Of a stretch of 23,014 nucleotides of DNA, positions 14,976-22,468 are shown in pieces. The notes under the pieces were generated by a model that worked only from the letters and a program-made list of their open reading frames with translations, did not search any database and was not told the origin of the DNA. Source of the stretch: Flammeovirgaceae bacterium UBA2371 (GTDB lineage: Bacteria; Bacteroidota; Bacteroidia; Cytophagales; Cyclobacteriaceae); the NCBI GenBank assembly GCA_002345965.1, contig DDTF01000017.1, positions 1 to 23,014 on the forward strand, given 5' to 3'. Positions within the stretch are counted from its first letter, which is position 1, and each line of letters opens with the position of its first letter. Both the position numbers and the translations under genes were made by a program.

Positions 14976-17161
14976 TGAAACGCTTTGCCATAATATCATT
15001 CCTATTTGCTACTACCCTACTCTATGGACAAAGCTCTAATATTTCTACCCTTTTCTTAAGTTCATTTGAGAAGGCTGAAAGAATGTATCAGCACCTCGCC
15101 TACAACAATGCACTAGAGCTGTACCTGTATTCATTGGAAAGGAATCCTGAAAACCATGTTGCCAGACAAAGAATTGCCGATTGTTACTTCAGGTTAGGGA
15201 ACATTGAAGAAGCCGAGCGCAGATATGGTGAGTTGGCCAGTCTGGAGATGGGCGATCCCATTAATAAATATAAATATGCGCAAGTGTTAAGCATTCAGGG
15301 AAAATATGGCGATGCAGAGAAGTGGTTTATAGCCTATGCCAATGCACAAAAAGATGATCTGAGGGCCGACAACAAGCTGTCATTTATCTATTCCATAAGT
15401 TATTACTTTCGAGATTCGCTACTCTACACTATTTCAAATGAAAAATACAATAGTGATCAGTCTGATTTTGGGCCACATTTATACAAGGACAAAGTGGTAT
15501 TTGTGTCTGCACGAGACCGGGATCTTTTTGTAAAGCGCAAATCCCTTTCCGCGATTGATGACAATGAATCCCACCTGAATGTGTACAGTGCTCCTGCTGT
15601 CGATGCCAGAGGCGATGAGGATGTGGTACCCTTTTATAATGAAGGACTTAATTCTGTGTTGCACGATGGGCCGATCACCTTTTTTGCAAATGAAAAGAAA
15701 ATAGCTTTTACGCGGAACAATACACGAAATGGAAAACCATACACCAGCAAAAATGGTCGGGTTAACCTGAAAATATACTTTGGGGAATTGGACGATAGCA
15801 ATCAATTAAGAAAGTTGACTGAGTTTCCTTTCAACAACGATGATTTCTCAGCAGGACACCCATGGGTTTCGGAAGACGGGAAGCAACTCTATTTCGCCTC
15901 TGACATGCCTGGAGGTATTGGTGGCGTAGATTTATACAAGTCTGAATTCGTGAAAGGTGAATGGACCAAACCTGTTAATCTGGGACAGCGTGTAAATACA
16001 ATGGGCGATGAGTTTTATCCTTTCATTGCATTTGATTCTGTTCTATACTACTCCTCCAATGGACTTGGTGGATTGGGTGGCCTGGATATTTTTGTTAGTT
16101 ACCTGGACAAGACTGGTGAGTTCAGTGCACCAATGAATTTGGGGTTTCCGTTAAACACCTCGAGTGATGACTTTTCATTGATCATTAACAAAACTGGAAG
16201 AGGTGGGTTATTTGCATCCAACAGACCCGGGGGTCTCGGTTATGATGATATTTACAAATTCGAAGTCAAATCTTTTTTTCTGACAGGCCAAGTAATTGAT
16301 CGAATGGATTCAGCTGTACACATTCCCAACGCTAAGATTGATTTATTGAACGCTGATGGGAATGTGTTGGCCTCGGCCACGAGTGATCAGAATGGAATTG
16401 TTCATTTTGATTTAGATTTTGACAACAATTATCAACTGACTGCTTCAAAGAAAGACTATTCCTGGGTAGACAGTTTATCTTATTCTACCCAAACCAGATT
16501 CATGGGCAGCGACAGTGTACTAATACCGTTATGGAAACATTCTCTTTTTGCCAAGGGTGTAGTTTACAGCAATGAAAAACAAAGTATTCTCCCAGATGCA
16601 ACTGTTCATATTGAAAATTTGTCGGATCGGACCAGTGCCTCAGTGATCGTTGACAGTACAGGAACGTATACATTTGAGATTGTGCCCAACAAAAGATATA
16701 CTATATCCGCCTCCAAAGAGGGACACTTGTCAACGTCTTTTGCGTTGAACACCAGCGACATCTTTCATGGAGAATTAATAAATGATTTCTTGCTGGAAGA
16801 AATCTTCATTGACAAGGCGGTGGTACAGTTTGAATTTGACAAGTATGATTTGGGGGCTGAAAGTATCAGTCAATTAAAACCACTTTTAAAATCTTTACAG
16901 CGAAGGAAAGAAACAACATTAAATATTGGTGCTCACGCAGACGCATATGGAAGCAGTCAGTATAACAAAGCGTTGTCAGAAAAAAGAGCCATGGCAGTAC
17001 TCCAGTACTTTGTCAACAATGGCATTCAACGAGCGAGAATAGTAGCGGTAGGTTTTGGGGAAAAGTTGCCTTTGAACAGGTGCAGCGATGGAACAGAATG
17101 CACAGAAGATGAGCACTCCAGAAACCGGAGGGCTGAGATTAAGGTGCAGGTACCTGAATAG
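14975..17161 (+). CDS. OmpA family protein with TPR and PD40 repeats (PorE/SprE-like scaffold)
   Basis: This is a 728-aa predicted periplasmic/outer-membrane protein with a signal peptide (MKRFAIISFLFATTLLYG). TPR-like helices cover about 33-125. A WD40-like PD40 propeller covers about 160-430, with blades such as GKQLYFASDMPGGIGGVDLY and FASNRPGGLGYDDIY. Two carboxypeptidase-regulatory-like beta-sandwich domains cover about 434-520 and 527-605. An OmpA C-terminal domain covers about 612-728. The peptidoglycan-binding residues of that domain are present (Asp656 in GAHADAYG, Arg716 to Arg719 in SRNRRAE). Proteins of this layout commonly follow PorP/SprF genes in Bacteroidota, and in Porphyromonas PorE links T9SS parts to the cell wall. 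Here it is third in a tightly overlapped operon (TGATG, 14973-14977). A role as peptidoglycan anchor for the PorP/cargo complex is inferred. Confidence 0.92.
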   Translation: MKRFAIISFLFATTLLYGQSSNISTLFLSSFEKAERMYQHLAYNNALELYLYSLERNPENHVARQRIADCYFRLGNIEEAERRYGELASLEMGDPINKYKYAQVLSIQGKYGDAEKWFIAYANAQKDDLRADNKLSFIYSISYYFRDSLLYTISNEKYNSDQSDFGPHLYKDKVVFVSARDRDLFVKRKSLSAIDDNESHLNVYSAPAVDARGDEDVVPFYNEGLNSVLHDGPITFFANEKKIAFTRNNTRNGKPYTSKNGRVNLKIYFGELDDSNQLRKLTEFPFNNDDFSAGHPWVSEDGKQLYFASDMPGGIGGVDLYKSEFVKGEWTKPVNLGQRVNTMGDEFYPFIAFDSVLYYSSNGLGGLGGLDIFVSYLDKTGEFSAPMNLGFPLNTSSDDFSLIINKTGRGGLFASNRPGGLGYDDIYKFEVKSFFLTGQVIDRMDSAVHIPNAKIDLLNADGNVLASATSDQNGIVHFDLDFDNNYQLTASKKDYSWVDSLSYSTQTRFMGSDSVLIPLWKHSLFAKGVVYSNEKQSILPDATVHIENLSDRTSASVIVDSTGTYTFEIVPNKRYTISASKEGHLSTSFALNTSDIFHGELINDFLLEEIFIDKAVVQFEFDKYDLGAESISQLKPLLKSLQRRKETTLNIGAHADAYGSSQYNKALSEKRAMAVLQYFVNNGIQRARIVAVGFGEKLPLNRCSDGTECTEDEHSRNRRAEIKVQVPE

Positions 17162-17201
17162 CGAGTCAGGTAAGCTAATAATTAATGTGGCGTTAAAACA
17201 A

Positions 17202-17236
17202 AAATGCAACTAACTGATTTACAATTAGTTGCATTT
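17202..17236. terminator. Bidirectional terminator between the T9SS operon and tRNA-Glu
   Basis: A perfect 12-bp stem, AAATGCAACTAA (17202-17213) / TTAGTTGCATTT (17225-17236), is followed by TTTAATTTTT on the plus strand and TTTTTGTTTT on the minus strand. It can end both the OmpA-gene transcript and the convergent tRNA transcript. Confidence 0.88.
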
Positions 17237-17244
17237 AATTTTTG

Positions 17245-17316
17245 TAGTCCGTACGGGAATCGAACCCGTGTTGCCAGAATGAAAATCTGGTGTCCTAACC
17301 CCTAGACGAACGGACC
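17245..17316 (-). tRNA. tRNA-Glu (anticodon TTC)
   Basis: On the minus strand the sequence folds as a full cloverleaf. The acceptor is GGTCCGT/ACGGACT and the D arm GTCT/GGAC. The anticodon stem is CCAGA/TCTGG with loop TTTTCAT (anticodon TTC, at 17281-17283), and the T arm contains GGTTCGAATCC. The CCA end is not encoded, as is common in this phylum. The first acceptor pair is a G-U wobble. A clear promoter lies about 30 nt upstream of the mature 5' end and a terminator follows the gene. Confidence 0.97.
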
Positions 17317-17345
17317 ATTTTCAAGGGCTTTCGTTTAAAGAGTCG

Positions 17346-17375
17346 CAAAGATAGAATTCAAGTACGGATTAACAA
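17346..17375 (-). promoter_or_regulatory. Promoter of tRNA-Glu (Bacteroidota consensus)
   Basis: On the minus strand, TTG (17373-17375) is followed after exactly 19 nt by TATCTTTG (17346-17353), a perfect match to the TTG, 17-23 nt, TAnnTTTG consensus of the Bacteroidota primary sigma factor. The start site would fall near 17341, giving a precursor leader of roughly 25 nt before the mature tRNA. Confidence 0.88.
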
Positions 17376-17416
17376 AAAGTGACCTTTACTTTTTTTACTT
17401 CCGTCAAGATATTTCA

Positions 17417-17446
17417 TTGATTTGTAGGAGCCATCTTCTATTTTTG
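17417..17446 (+). promoter_or_regulatory. Promoter of gap (Bacteroidota consensus)
   Basis: TTG (17417-17419), a 19-nt spacer and TATTTTTG (17439-17446) match the Bacteroidota promoter consensus exactly. Transcription would start around 17452, about 20 nt before the gap ATG. Confidence 0.87.
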
Positions 17447-17473
17447 CACCACAAATTTTAACCCCAAAAATCA

Positions 17474-18463
17474 ATGACGAGAGTTGCTATCAATGGATTC
17501 GGAAGGATTGGTCGCCTATCATTTGTGGCTTTATTGGCCAAAAAGAATGTAGAGGTGGTGGCCATTAATGATTTGACAGACACCAAAACCCTGGCGCACC
17601 TTTTGAAATACGATTCTGTACACGGAAAATTCAAGGGTACCGTTGAAGCAACCCCCGATGCGCTGATTGTCAACGGCAAAACCATCAAGGTAACGGCAGA
17701 ACGAGATCCATCCAAATTGCCCTGGGCTGCTTTGAATGTGGATACTGTTCTTGAATCAACAGGAATATTCGTTGACGAGAAAGGAGCTGGTGCGCACCTT
17801 ACAGCGGGAGCCAAGAAGGTGATCATCTCTGCTCCGGCCAAGGGTAACATCCCAACCATTGTGTTGGGCGTAAATGACAACAGCCTGAATGGCAGCGAAA
17901 CCATCATTTCCAATGCTTCTTGCACTACCAACTGTCTGGCCCCTATGGCCAAAGTACTGGATGACAACTTTGGTATTGAAAAAGGGTACATCTCCACCAT
18001 TCACGCCTATACTTCAGATCAAAACCTTCAGGACGCTCCTCACAAGGATTTAAGACGAGCAAGGGCAGCTGCTCTTAGTATAGTACCCACCTCCACAGGA
18101 GCCGCTAAGGCAGTAGGCCTGGTGCTTCCTCATTTGAACGGTAAACTGGATGGTATCGCCATGCGTGTTCCTGTACCTGATGGATCGCTTACTGACCTTA
18201 CTGTGATTTTGAAAAAAGAGACCACCAAGGAGGAAATCAATGCCGTGATGAAAAAGGCAGCGGAGACCTCAATGAAAGGAATACTGGAGTACAATACCGA
18301 TCCTATCGTTTCAATTGATATTATTGGTAATGCCCACTCCTGTATCTTCGATTCAGAACTCACTTCATGCAGTGGTACACTGGCCAAAGTAGTAGGCTGG
18401 TATGACAATGAAGCGGGCTACTCGAATCGTATTGCTGACGTAATAGAGAAATACGGAAAGTAA
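17474..18463 (+). CDS. gap: Type I glyceraldehyde-3-phosphate dehydrogenase
   Basis: This 329-aa cytoplasmic glycolytic enzyme converts glyceraldehyde 3-phosphate, NAD and phosphate to 1,3-bisphosphoglycerate, and the reverse in gluconeogenesis. The Rossmann start INGFGRIGR, the NAD-preferring Asp33 (AINDLTD), the active-site SNASCTTNC with Cys150, the partner His177 (TIHAYTSDQ) and the closing WYDNEAGYSNR segment are all present. Length is normal for type I GAPDH. It stands alone, with its own promoter and a following two-way terminator. Some Bacteroidota have more than one GAPDH gene, so this may not be the only copy. Confidence 0.98.
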   Translation: MTRVAINGFGRIGRLSFVALLAKKNVEVVAINDLTDTKTLAHLLKYDSVHGKFKGTVEATPDALIVNGKTIKVTAERDPSKLPWAALNVDTVLESTGIFVDEKGAGAHLTAGAKKVIISAPAKGNIPTIVLGVNDNSLNGSETIISNASCTTNCLAPMAKVLDDNFGIEKGYISTIHAYTSDQNLQDAPHKDLRRARAAALSIVPTSTGAAKAVGLVLPHLNGKLDGIAMRVPVPDGSLTDLTVILKKETTKEEINAVMKKAAETSMKGILEYNTDPIVSIDIIGNAHSCIFDSELTSCSGTLAKVVGWYDNEAGYSNRIADVIEKYGK

Positions 18464-18483
18464 TTTTATAACCTATTAGCATC

Positions 18484-18516
18484 CAAAACGCCAGGGTCAT
18501 CGATTCTGGCGTTTTG
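18484..18516. terminator. Bidirectional terminator after gap
   Basis: A perfect 11-bp stem, CAAAACGCCAG (18484-18494) / CTGGCGTTTTG (18506-18516), surrounds an 11-nt loop. The T-rich outer arm serves as the U-tract in both directions. It ends gap and the convergent barrel gene whose stop codon is at 18520. Confidence 0.9.
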
Positions 18517-18519
18517 ATT

Positions 18520-19362
18520 TTACAGCTTTAGATAAACCCCCAATCCCCAATTGGGAGCCGCCAGGATATTCTGACCTGAAAAGGCAAATGCCCCTGAAGC
18601 AGATATTCCAATTTGATCAGTGACCTGATAATTTAATTCCAGCGCGGGTGAAAAATATTCGGTGTTGTTGCTGAACACTCCGTTTTGTACCACTGCGGTG
18701 CCACCATTTTCCAAAGACTGCACCATGTTGATCTTGAAAATGGGAATAAACTTTTTGAAAGTGCCTCCTAACTCCAACCCAAATCTTACTTCATCAGAAA
18801 AATTGTTGGTACGATTGTTAAAGGCCGCATAAGCAGATGCAAATAATGATTTGGGATGAAATGAATGACTGACATCCATCCGAATCATTTGATTAAACTC
18901 TCCGTCTCCTGTTTGGAGAATCTTACTGTCGCCACCTGCAGTGCTTCCTATCGGCAAACCCAGCATTAACGTAGCGCTGACCACAAAGGGTTTATTGCGC
19001 ACAATACCATATTTAACTCCAATTTCTGCATCACCCATGGAACTGAATTCATCTCCGGGGATAGTGACGCCACTTTGCCGGAATTTGATTTCGTTGAGGG
19101 TGCTTTTTACATAAAAAGGGAAATAGGCAATACCGGTGATGCGGTCCGTAAATCCATACTCCCCATAGAGGCTGGTGGTATATAGCCCTATGGTAGTAAT
19201 GTCTACCAAATCTCCAGTGGGACCATAAAAAGTGGACGCGAGAATTGCATTTTGGCCCAACTTAAAATAGCCGCCTTTTCTGGGTTGCGGCCAGCCTCCA
19301 CCAGCCATCACCATGGTGGACAGTGACAGCAGCAAAATCATGGTAATTGTTGGTCTCTTCAT
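18520..19362 (-). CDS. Predicted outer-membrane beta-barrel (transporter-like) protein
   Basis: This 280-aa predicted outer-membrane protein starts at the ATG at 19362, which gives a normal signal peptide (MKRPTITMILLLSLSTMVMA, then GGG). An in-frame ATG at 19386 would prepend eight residues and overlap the upstream gene. After the signal come WPQPRKGGYFKLGQN and many amphipathic strands ending in NWGLGVYLKL, with an aromatic-poor but hydrophobic last strand. The pattern GxAYFPFY, GDAEIGVKYG, LMLGLPIGST, then SGAFAFSGQN resembles the MetA-pathway/transporter-type barrels of Proteobacteria and Bacteroidota. That family assignment is tentative. It begins one base after the stop of the DM13-like lipoprotein gene, so the two are almost certainly co-translated. 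Confidence 0.8.
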   Translation of the reverse strand: MKRPTITMILLLSLSTMVMAGGGWPQPRKGGYFKLGQNAILASTFYGPTGDLVDITTIGLYTTSLYGEYGFTDRITGIAYFPFYVKSTLNEIKFRQSGVTIPGDEFSSMGDAEIGVKYGIVRNKPFVVSATLMLGLPIGSTAGGDSKILQTGDGEFNQMIRMDVSHSFHPKSLFASAYAAFNNRTNNFSDEVRFGLELGGTFKKFIPIFKINMVQSLENGGTAVVQNGVFSNNTEYFSPALELNYQVTDQIGISASGAFAFSGQNILAAPNWGLGVYLKL

Positions 19363-19363
19363 G

Positions 19364-20287
19364 TTAATTGAGTTGAGCATAGCCAAAAGGAATTGACGCT
19401 GGTTTGCACAAAATGATCACGTACTTGTATTGAGATAGTGTAACAGCAGGAAATTTTTGAGTGACATTAAAAGTATGGGCACCATTGGTTTTAATCTCAC
19501 CCAGTTCAACTCCTTCTGACCGAATGGCAGTGCCTGAAGTGTTGTTGTTGGCCAGGTAAACAAAAGTGCCCAGCGCGAAGTCAGTCATAAAATTTTCACC
19601 GAGTTGCAATATCAGTTCACCATTTACAACCTGAAGTGTTGCCATACCACTGGCATTGTAGCCATTGGCTGAAACGAATGTGCCAATTCGAATTTGCCCT
19701 ACACTCATCTCAATTTCATTGCTATATACACCGTCTGCAATGGCATATACTGTGGAAGCACCAATTCCCGCACCCGTTGCTAAACCATTGGCGTCTATCG
19801 TTAATACCGATTCGTTGGTAGAAAACCAATCTATTGTACTGGAAGTCATTGGCTGGTCATTGATGTTTTTCACCACGGCAGTAAAGGTGGTTTTTTCACC
19901 CAATGCCAATGAGGTTTTGGGGACGCTGATGTCGATGGAAGCAGCGGCATTTTCGTTCAATACCACTGCAATCCTAACGGTATCTTTCAATGCACCGTAG
20001 GCAGCAATAAGCAAGGCCTGACCGGGAGCTGCTGCTGAAACAAGTCCATCTTGATCAACCGTGGCTATGGAGGTGGGTTGCGTGCTCCATGAAATAGCAA
20101 CCTTTTCTTCTACACCATATTGGTTGTAAAAGGTAGCAGTGGCCTGGGTTGTATTGTCGACCAGCAAGGCGATCCGATCCGGAAAAATGACCAGACGCTC
20201 GGCCACTATCGGGTCATCTACCAGATCTGTTCCTATACACCCCCCCAAGGTGAGCAGAACGGTTAATGTCAGAATCCAGTTTTTCAT
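19364..20287 (-). CDS. Lipoprotein with two Ig-like (BIG2) domains and a C-terminal DM13-like domain
   Basis: This 307-aa predicted lipoprotein has signal MKNWILTLTVLLTLGGC with lipobox LGGC and Cys17. Residues about 30-108 and 113-195 are bacterial Ig-like group 2 domains (ISWSTQPTSIATVDQDGLVSA and its counterpart DWFSTNESVLTIDANGLATG). From about 200 to the end the protein fits a DM13-like domain: GTF...SGMATL, LGENFMTDFALGTFVYLANN, VELGEIKTNG, and YKYVIILCKPASIPFGYAQL. The last matches the family's VxIWCKPFxxxFGxAxL ending and keeps the single conserved Cys. DM13 has been proposed to be a redox or electron-transfer module; this is not proven. It is the first gene of a two-gene unit with an outer-membrane barrel. 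The domain call rests on motif reading, not a profile search. Confidence 0.82.
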   Translation of the reverse strand: MKNWILTLTVLLTLGGCIGTDLVDDPIVAERLVIFPDRIALLVDNTTQATATFYNQYGVEEKVAISWSTQPTSIATVDQDGLVSAAAPGQALLIAAYGALKDTVRIAVVLNENAAASIDISVPKTSLALGEKTTFTAVVKNINDQPMTSSTIDWFSTNESVLTIDANGLATGAGIGASTVYAIADGVYSNEIEMSVGQIRIGTFVSANGYNASGMATLQVVNGELILQLGENFMTDFALGTFVYLANNNTSGTAIRSEGVELGEIKTNGAHTFNVTQKFPAVTLSQYKYVIILCKPASIPFGYAQLN

Positions 20288-20431
20288 GTAAAGAATTTAG
20301 TGAAAAATAGCGAAGACACCCACTTCATCAGGTCATCGGGTTGACAAAAACACATTTATTATTGTCGATTTGGCATTTAAAACCACCTAAATGGGGGACG
20401 AATGACAATTGGTAGACTGATCTGCATTGAC

Positions 20432-20456
20432 TTACTGGTGTATTTTACTGGTGTAT
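20432..20456. repeat. Tandem direct repeat TTACTGGTGTAT (period 13)
   Basis: The 12-mer TTACTGGTGTAT occurs at 20432-20443 and again at 20445-20456. It lies 55-80 nt upstream of the small membrane-protein gene at 20511, in the divergent region shared with the DM13 lipoprotein gene. Two same-facing sites a little over one helical turn apart could bind a response regulator. No protein is assigned. Confidence 0.45.
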
Positions 20457-20510
20457 GATTTCTTCTGTTTTTAATAAAATCATTAATCATTGATCGTCAA
20501 CCTTTGTATT

Positions 20511-20657
20511 ATGAAAAATACTACCGCTATGAATCGATTAAAAGGGTTGCCTAAAGTGTGGTCTGGCGAATTGTACACCAACAAAATGAGAGAAATAGCC
20601 CTCCTGGGGCTGGTGATATTGGCTGGTATGATTATCTCCAACATCCTGGGAGTTTAA
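20511..20657 (+). CDS. 48-aa single-span membrane protein
   Basis: This small open frame starts at ATG 20511 and ends with TAA at 20655-20657. The first 27 residues are basic and hydrophilic (MKNTTAMNRLKGLPKVWSGE and so on). Residues about 28-47 form one hydrophobic helix (EIALLGLVILAGMIISNILG), preceded by Lys/Arg, so the N-terminus should be cytoplasmic. The codons look normal and the frame fills most of the gap between divergent neighbours. No family is recognised. The start could also be the ATG at 20529. It may be a regulatory or stress-related small membrane protein, but that is a guess. Confidence 0.6.
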   Translation: MKNTTAMNRLKGLPKVWSGELYTNKMREIALLGLVILAGMIISNILGV

Positions 20658-20710
20658 ACCGACCCTTTCTTAATCAGGAAAAGGATTTTCTTTTTCACTG
20701 TCTATCGCAG

Positions 20711-20718
20711 TAAATTTG
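20711..20718 (+). promoter_or_regulatory. Consensus -7 box abutting the aminotransferase start codon
   Basis: TAAATTTG is an exact match to TAnnTTTG and ends three bases before the ATG at 20722. If used, transcription would begin at or next to the start codon, giving a leaderless mRNA. No TTG lies 17-23 nt upstream (the region is TTTTC-rich), so the match may be chance. Confidence 0.4.
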
Positions 20719-20721
20719 TGC

Positions 20722-21906
20722 ATGGAATATAGCCCTGCCATTTTTTTAAAGCACCTGGCACAAACTACTCCTTTCCCTTTCTTAATCCCCATCGAACGCG
20801 CTGAGGGCATCTATCTGTACGAGCCTGGAGGCAAAAGATACATCGATTTAATTTCAGGTGTAGGCGTATCCAATATCGGTCATGGTCATCCCAAAGTAAT
20901 AGAAGCCATCAAGGAACAAGTAGACCGGCACATGCATGTGATGGTATATGGTGAGTACATTCAATCGGCTCCCAATCAATTGGCACAATTACTTACCTCG
21001 CTGCTCCCCGCATCGCTCAATACCTGTTATTTTGTAAACTCCGGCACTGAGGCCAATGAAGGGGCATTAAAATTAGCCAAGCGCGCTACCGGCAGGCGAG
21101 AAATAATTTCCTGTTATAAATCCTATCATGGCAGCACCCATGGCTCATTAAGTGTTTCCGGAAACGAGACCAAAAAAAATGCTTTTCGCCCTTTGCTCCC
21201 CGGGGTGCATTTTATTGAATTTGGAAATCAGGAACATCTCGCGAAAATCAATGAACAGACCGCCTGTGTTATTATGGAAACTGTGCAGGGAGATGCAGGT
21301 GTGAGAATCCCTACTAAAGACTACATGCAGGCCCTGAGAAGAAGGTGCGATGAGACAGGCGCCTTGCTGATACTTGACGAAATTCAATGCGGCATGGGAC
21401 GTACGGGTACCCTGTTTGCCTTTGAGCAGTTTGAAATTGTTCCTGATATTCTTACGATAGGAAAAGCTTTCGGAGGAGGACTGCCCATAGGTGCCTTTAT
21501 TGCAGGCCACCAGCTGATGAAACTTTTTACCCACGACCCCATGCTTGGTCACATCACCACATTTGGTGGTAACCCTGTATGTTGTGCTTCTGCTCTGGCC
21601 AACCTGCAAGTACTACAGGATGAACAGTTGATCGATCAGGCAGAGGAGAAAGGACTACTATTTGAGCAATACCTGCAGCATCCTTCTATAAAAGCTGTGA
21701 GAAGAATTGGATTGTTCTTTGCGATTGACTTTGAATCTGAGGAGAAAGTTCAACGCATTGTAAAAAATGCACTGGAAATGAATGTGATCTGTTTCTGGTT
21801 TCTCAGCTGTCCCTGGAGTTTTCGTATTGCTCCGCCCCTTAGTATCACCGAAGACGAGATAAAAATGTCTTGTGAGATTTTATTGTCAGCCATAGAGAAT
21901 TCCTGA
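20722..21906 (+). CDS. Class III (aspartate aminotransferase family) PLP-dependent aminotransferase
   Basis: This 394-aa fold-type I, class III aminotransferase is related to acetylornithine, ornithine and 4-aminobutyrate transaminases. Motifs present are NSGTEAN (106-112, phosphate binding), SYHGSTHG (134-141), LDEIQCGMGRTG with the cofactor-binding Asp219, and IGKAFGGGLPIGAF with the PLP-lysine Lys248. The glycine-rich TFGGNPVCCA segment and FFAIDFE follow, and the C-terminal RIAPPLSITEDEI closes the domain. I chose ATG 20722 over the in-frame TTG at 20716, because TTG is rare and the family N-terminus (LFLxHLAQTTPFPF-type) is already complete. The gene is isolated, with no arginine-biosynthesis or catabolic neighbour, so the amino donor cannot be given. 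The downstream gene is convergent, 9 nt away. Confidence 0.93.
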   Translation: MEYSPAIFLKHLAQTTPFPFLIPIERAEGIYLYEPGGKRYIDLISGVGVSNIGHGHPKVIEAIKEQVDRHMHVMVYGEYIQSAPNQLAQLLTSLLPASLNTCYFVNSGTEANEGALKLAKRATGRREIISCYKSYHGSTHGSLSVSGNETKKNAFRPLLPGVHFIEFGNQEHLAKINEQTACVIMETVQGDAGVRIPTKDYMQALRRRCDETGALLILDEIQCGMGRTGTLFAFEQFEIVPDILTIGKAFGGGLPIGAFIAGHQLMKLFTHDPMLGHITTFGGNPVCCASALANLQVLQDEQLIDQAEEKGLLFEQYLQHPSIKAVRRIGLFFAIDFESEEKVQRIVKNALEMNVICFWFLSCPWSFRIAPPLSITEDEIKMSCEILLSAIENS

Positions 21907-21915
21907 CACAGGCAA

Positions 21916-22455
21916 TTACTCTATTTTTTCTATTACGAGGTTGTGATTGGTATAAATACAGATGTCGGCAGCGATGTGCAGACTTTCTTTCACCATCTCT
22001 TCGGCAGATAGCTGAGGAGCATGTTTCTTTAAGGCAATAGCGGCTGCCTGCGCATACATTGACCCTGAGCCAATCGCAGCCACCTGATTATCGGGTTCCA
22101 ACACATCACCCGTTCCCGACAACACCAGCAACTCATCTTTGCTTACCGTGATCATCATCGCTTCCAACCTTCGAAGGTAGCGATCCATGCGCCAGTCTTT
22201 AGCCAGTTCAATGGCGGCCCGTTTCATGTTTCCTCCAAAAGCATTCAGCTTCTCATCGAATCTGTCTAATAAAGTAAATGCATCTGCCGTAGAACCCGCA
22301 AAACCAACCAGGATTTTTCCGTCTTGCAACTTGCGTAGCTTTTTTACGTTGCTCTTGGCTACTGTATTGCCCATGGTGGCCTGGCCATCTCCGCCAATGG
22401 CTACTTTGCCATTGTGTAATACGGCAAGGATGGTTGTTGAATGAATTTTTTCCAT
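21916..22455 (-). CDS. hslV: ATP-dependent protease proteolytic subunit HslV
   Basis: This 179-aa N-terminal nucleophile hydrolase is related to proteasome beta subunits. With the ATPase HslU it degrades cytoplasmic proteins. The precursor begins MEKIHSTTILAV, so removal of six residues would expose Thr7 as the catalytic N-terminus. Most HslV proteins lose only Met or a few residues, but a short lead of this kind is common in Bacteroidota. GGDGQATMG, VKKLRKL, GFAGSTADAFTL and the late GSGSMYAQAAA with sodium-site-type residues match the family. hslU is not in the window. It follows the E2 gene by 13 nt on the same strand and is probably co-transcribed with it. Confidence 0.96.
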   Translation of the reverse strand: MEKIHSTTILAVLHNGKVAIGGDGQATMGNTVAKSNVKKLRKLQDGKILVGFAGSTADAFTLLDRFDEKLNAFGGNMKRAAIELAKDWRMDRYLRRLEAMMITVSKDELLVLSGTGDVLEPDNQVAAIGSGSMYAQAAAIALKKHAPQLSAEEMVKESLHIAADICIYTNHNLVIEKIE

Positions 22456-22468
22456 TTCAAGAATTACT

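Noticed and set aside
17202..17236. Inverted repeat beside tRNA-Glu as a mobile-element attachment site
   Set aside because: There is no integrase gene and no repeat of the tRNA 3' end nearby; the T-tracts on both sides mark it as a terminator.
17458..18000. 180-codon open frame antisense to gap
   Set aside because: It lies opposite a fully conserved GAPDH gene. Long antisense frames are common opposite well-expressed genes with biased codon use.
21148..21609. 153-codon antisense frame inside the aminotransferase gene
   Set aside because: The sense strand encodes the essential PLP motifs and the antisense product has no family features.
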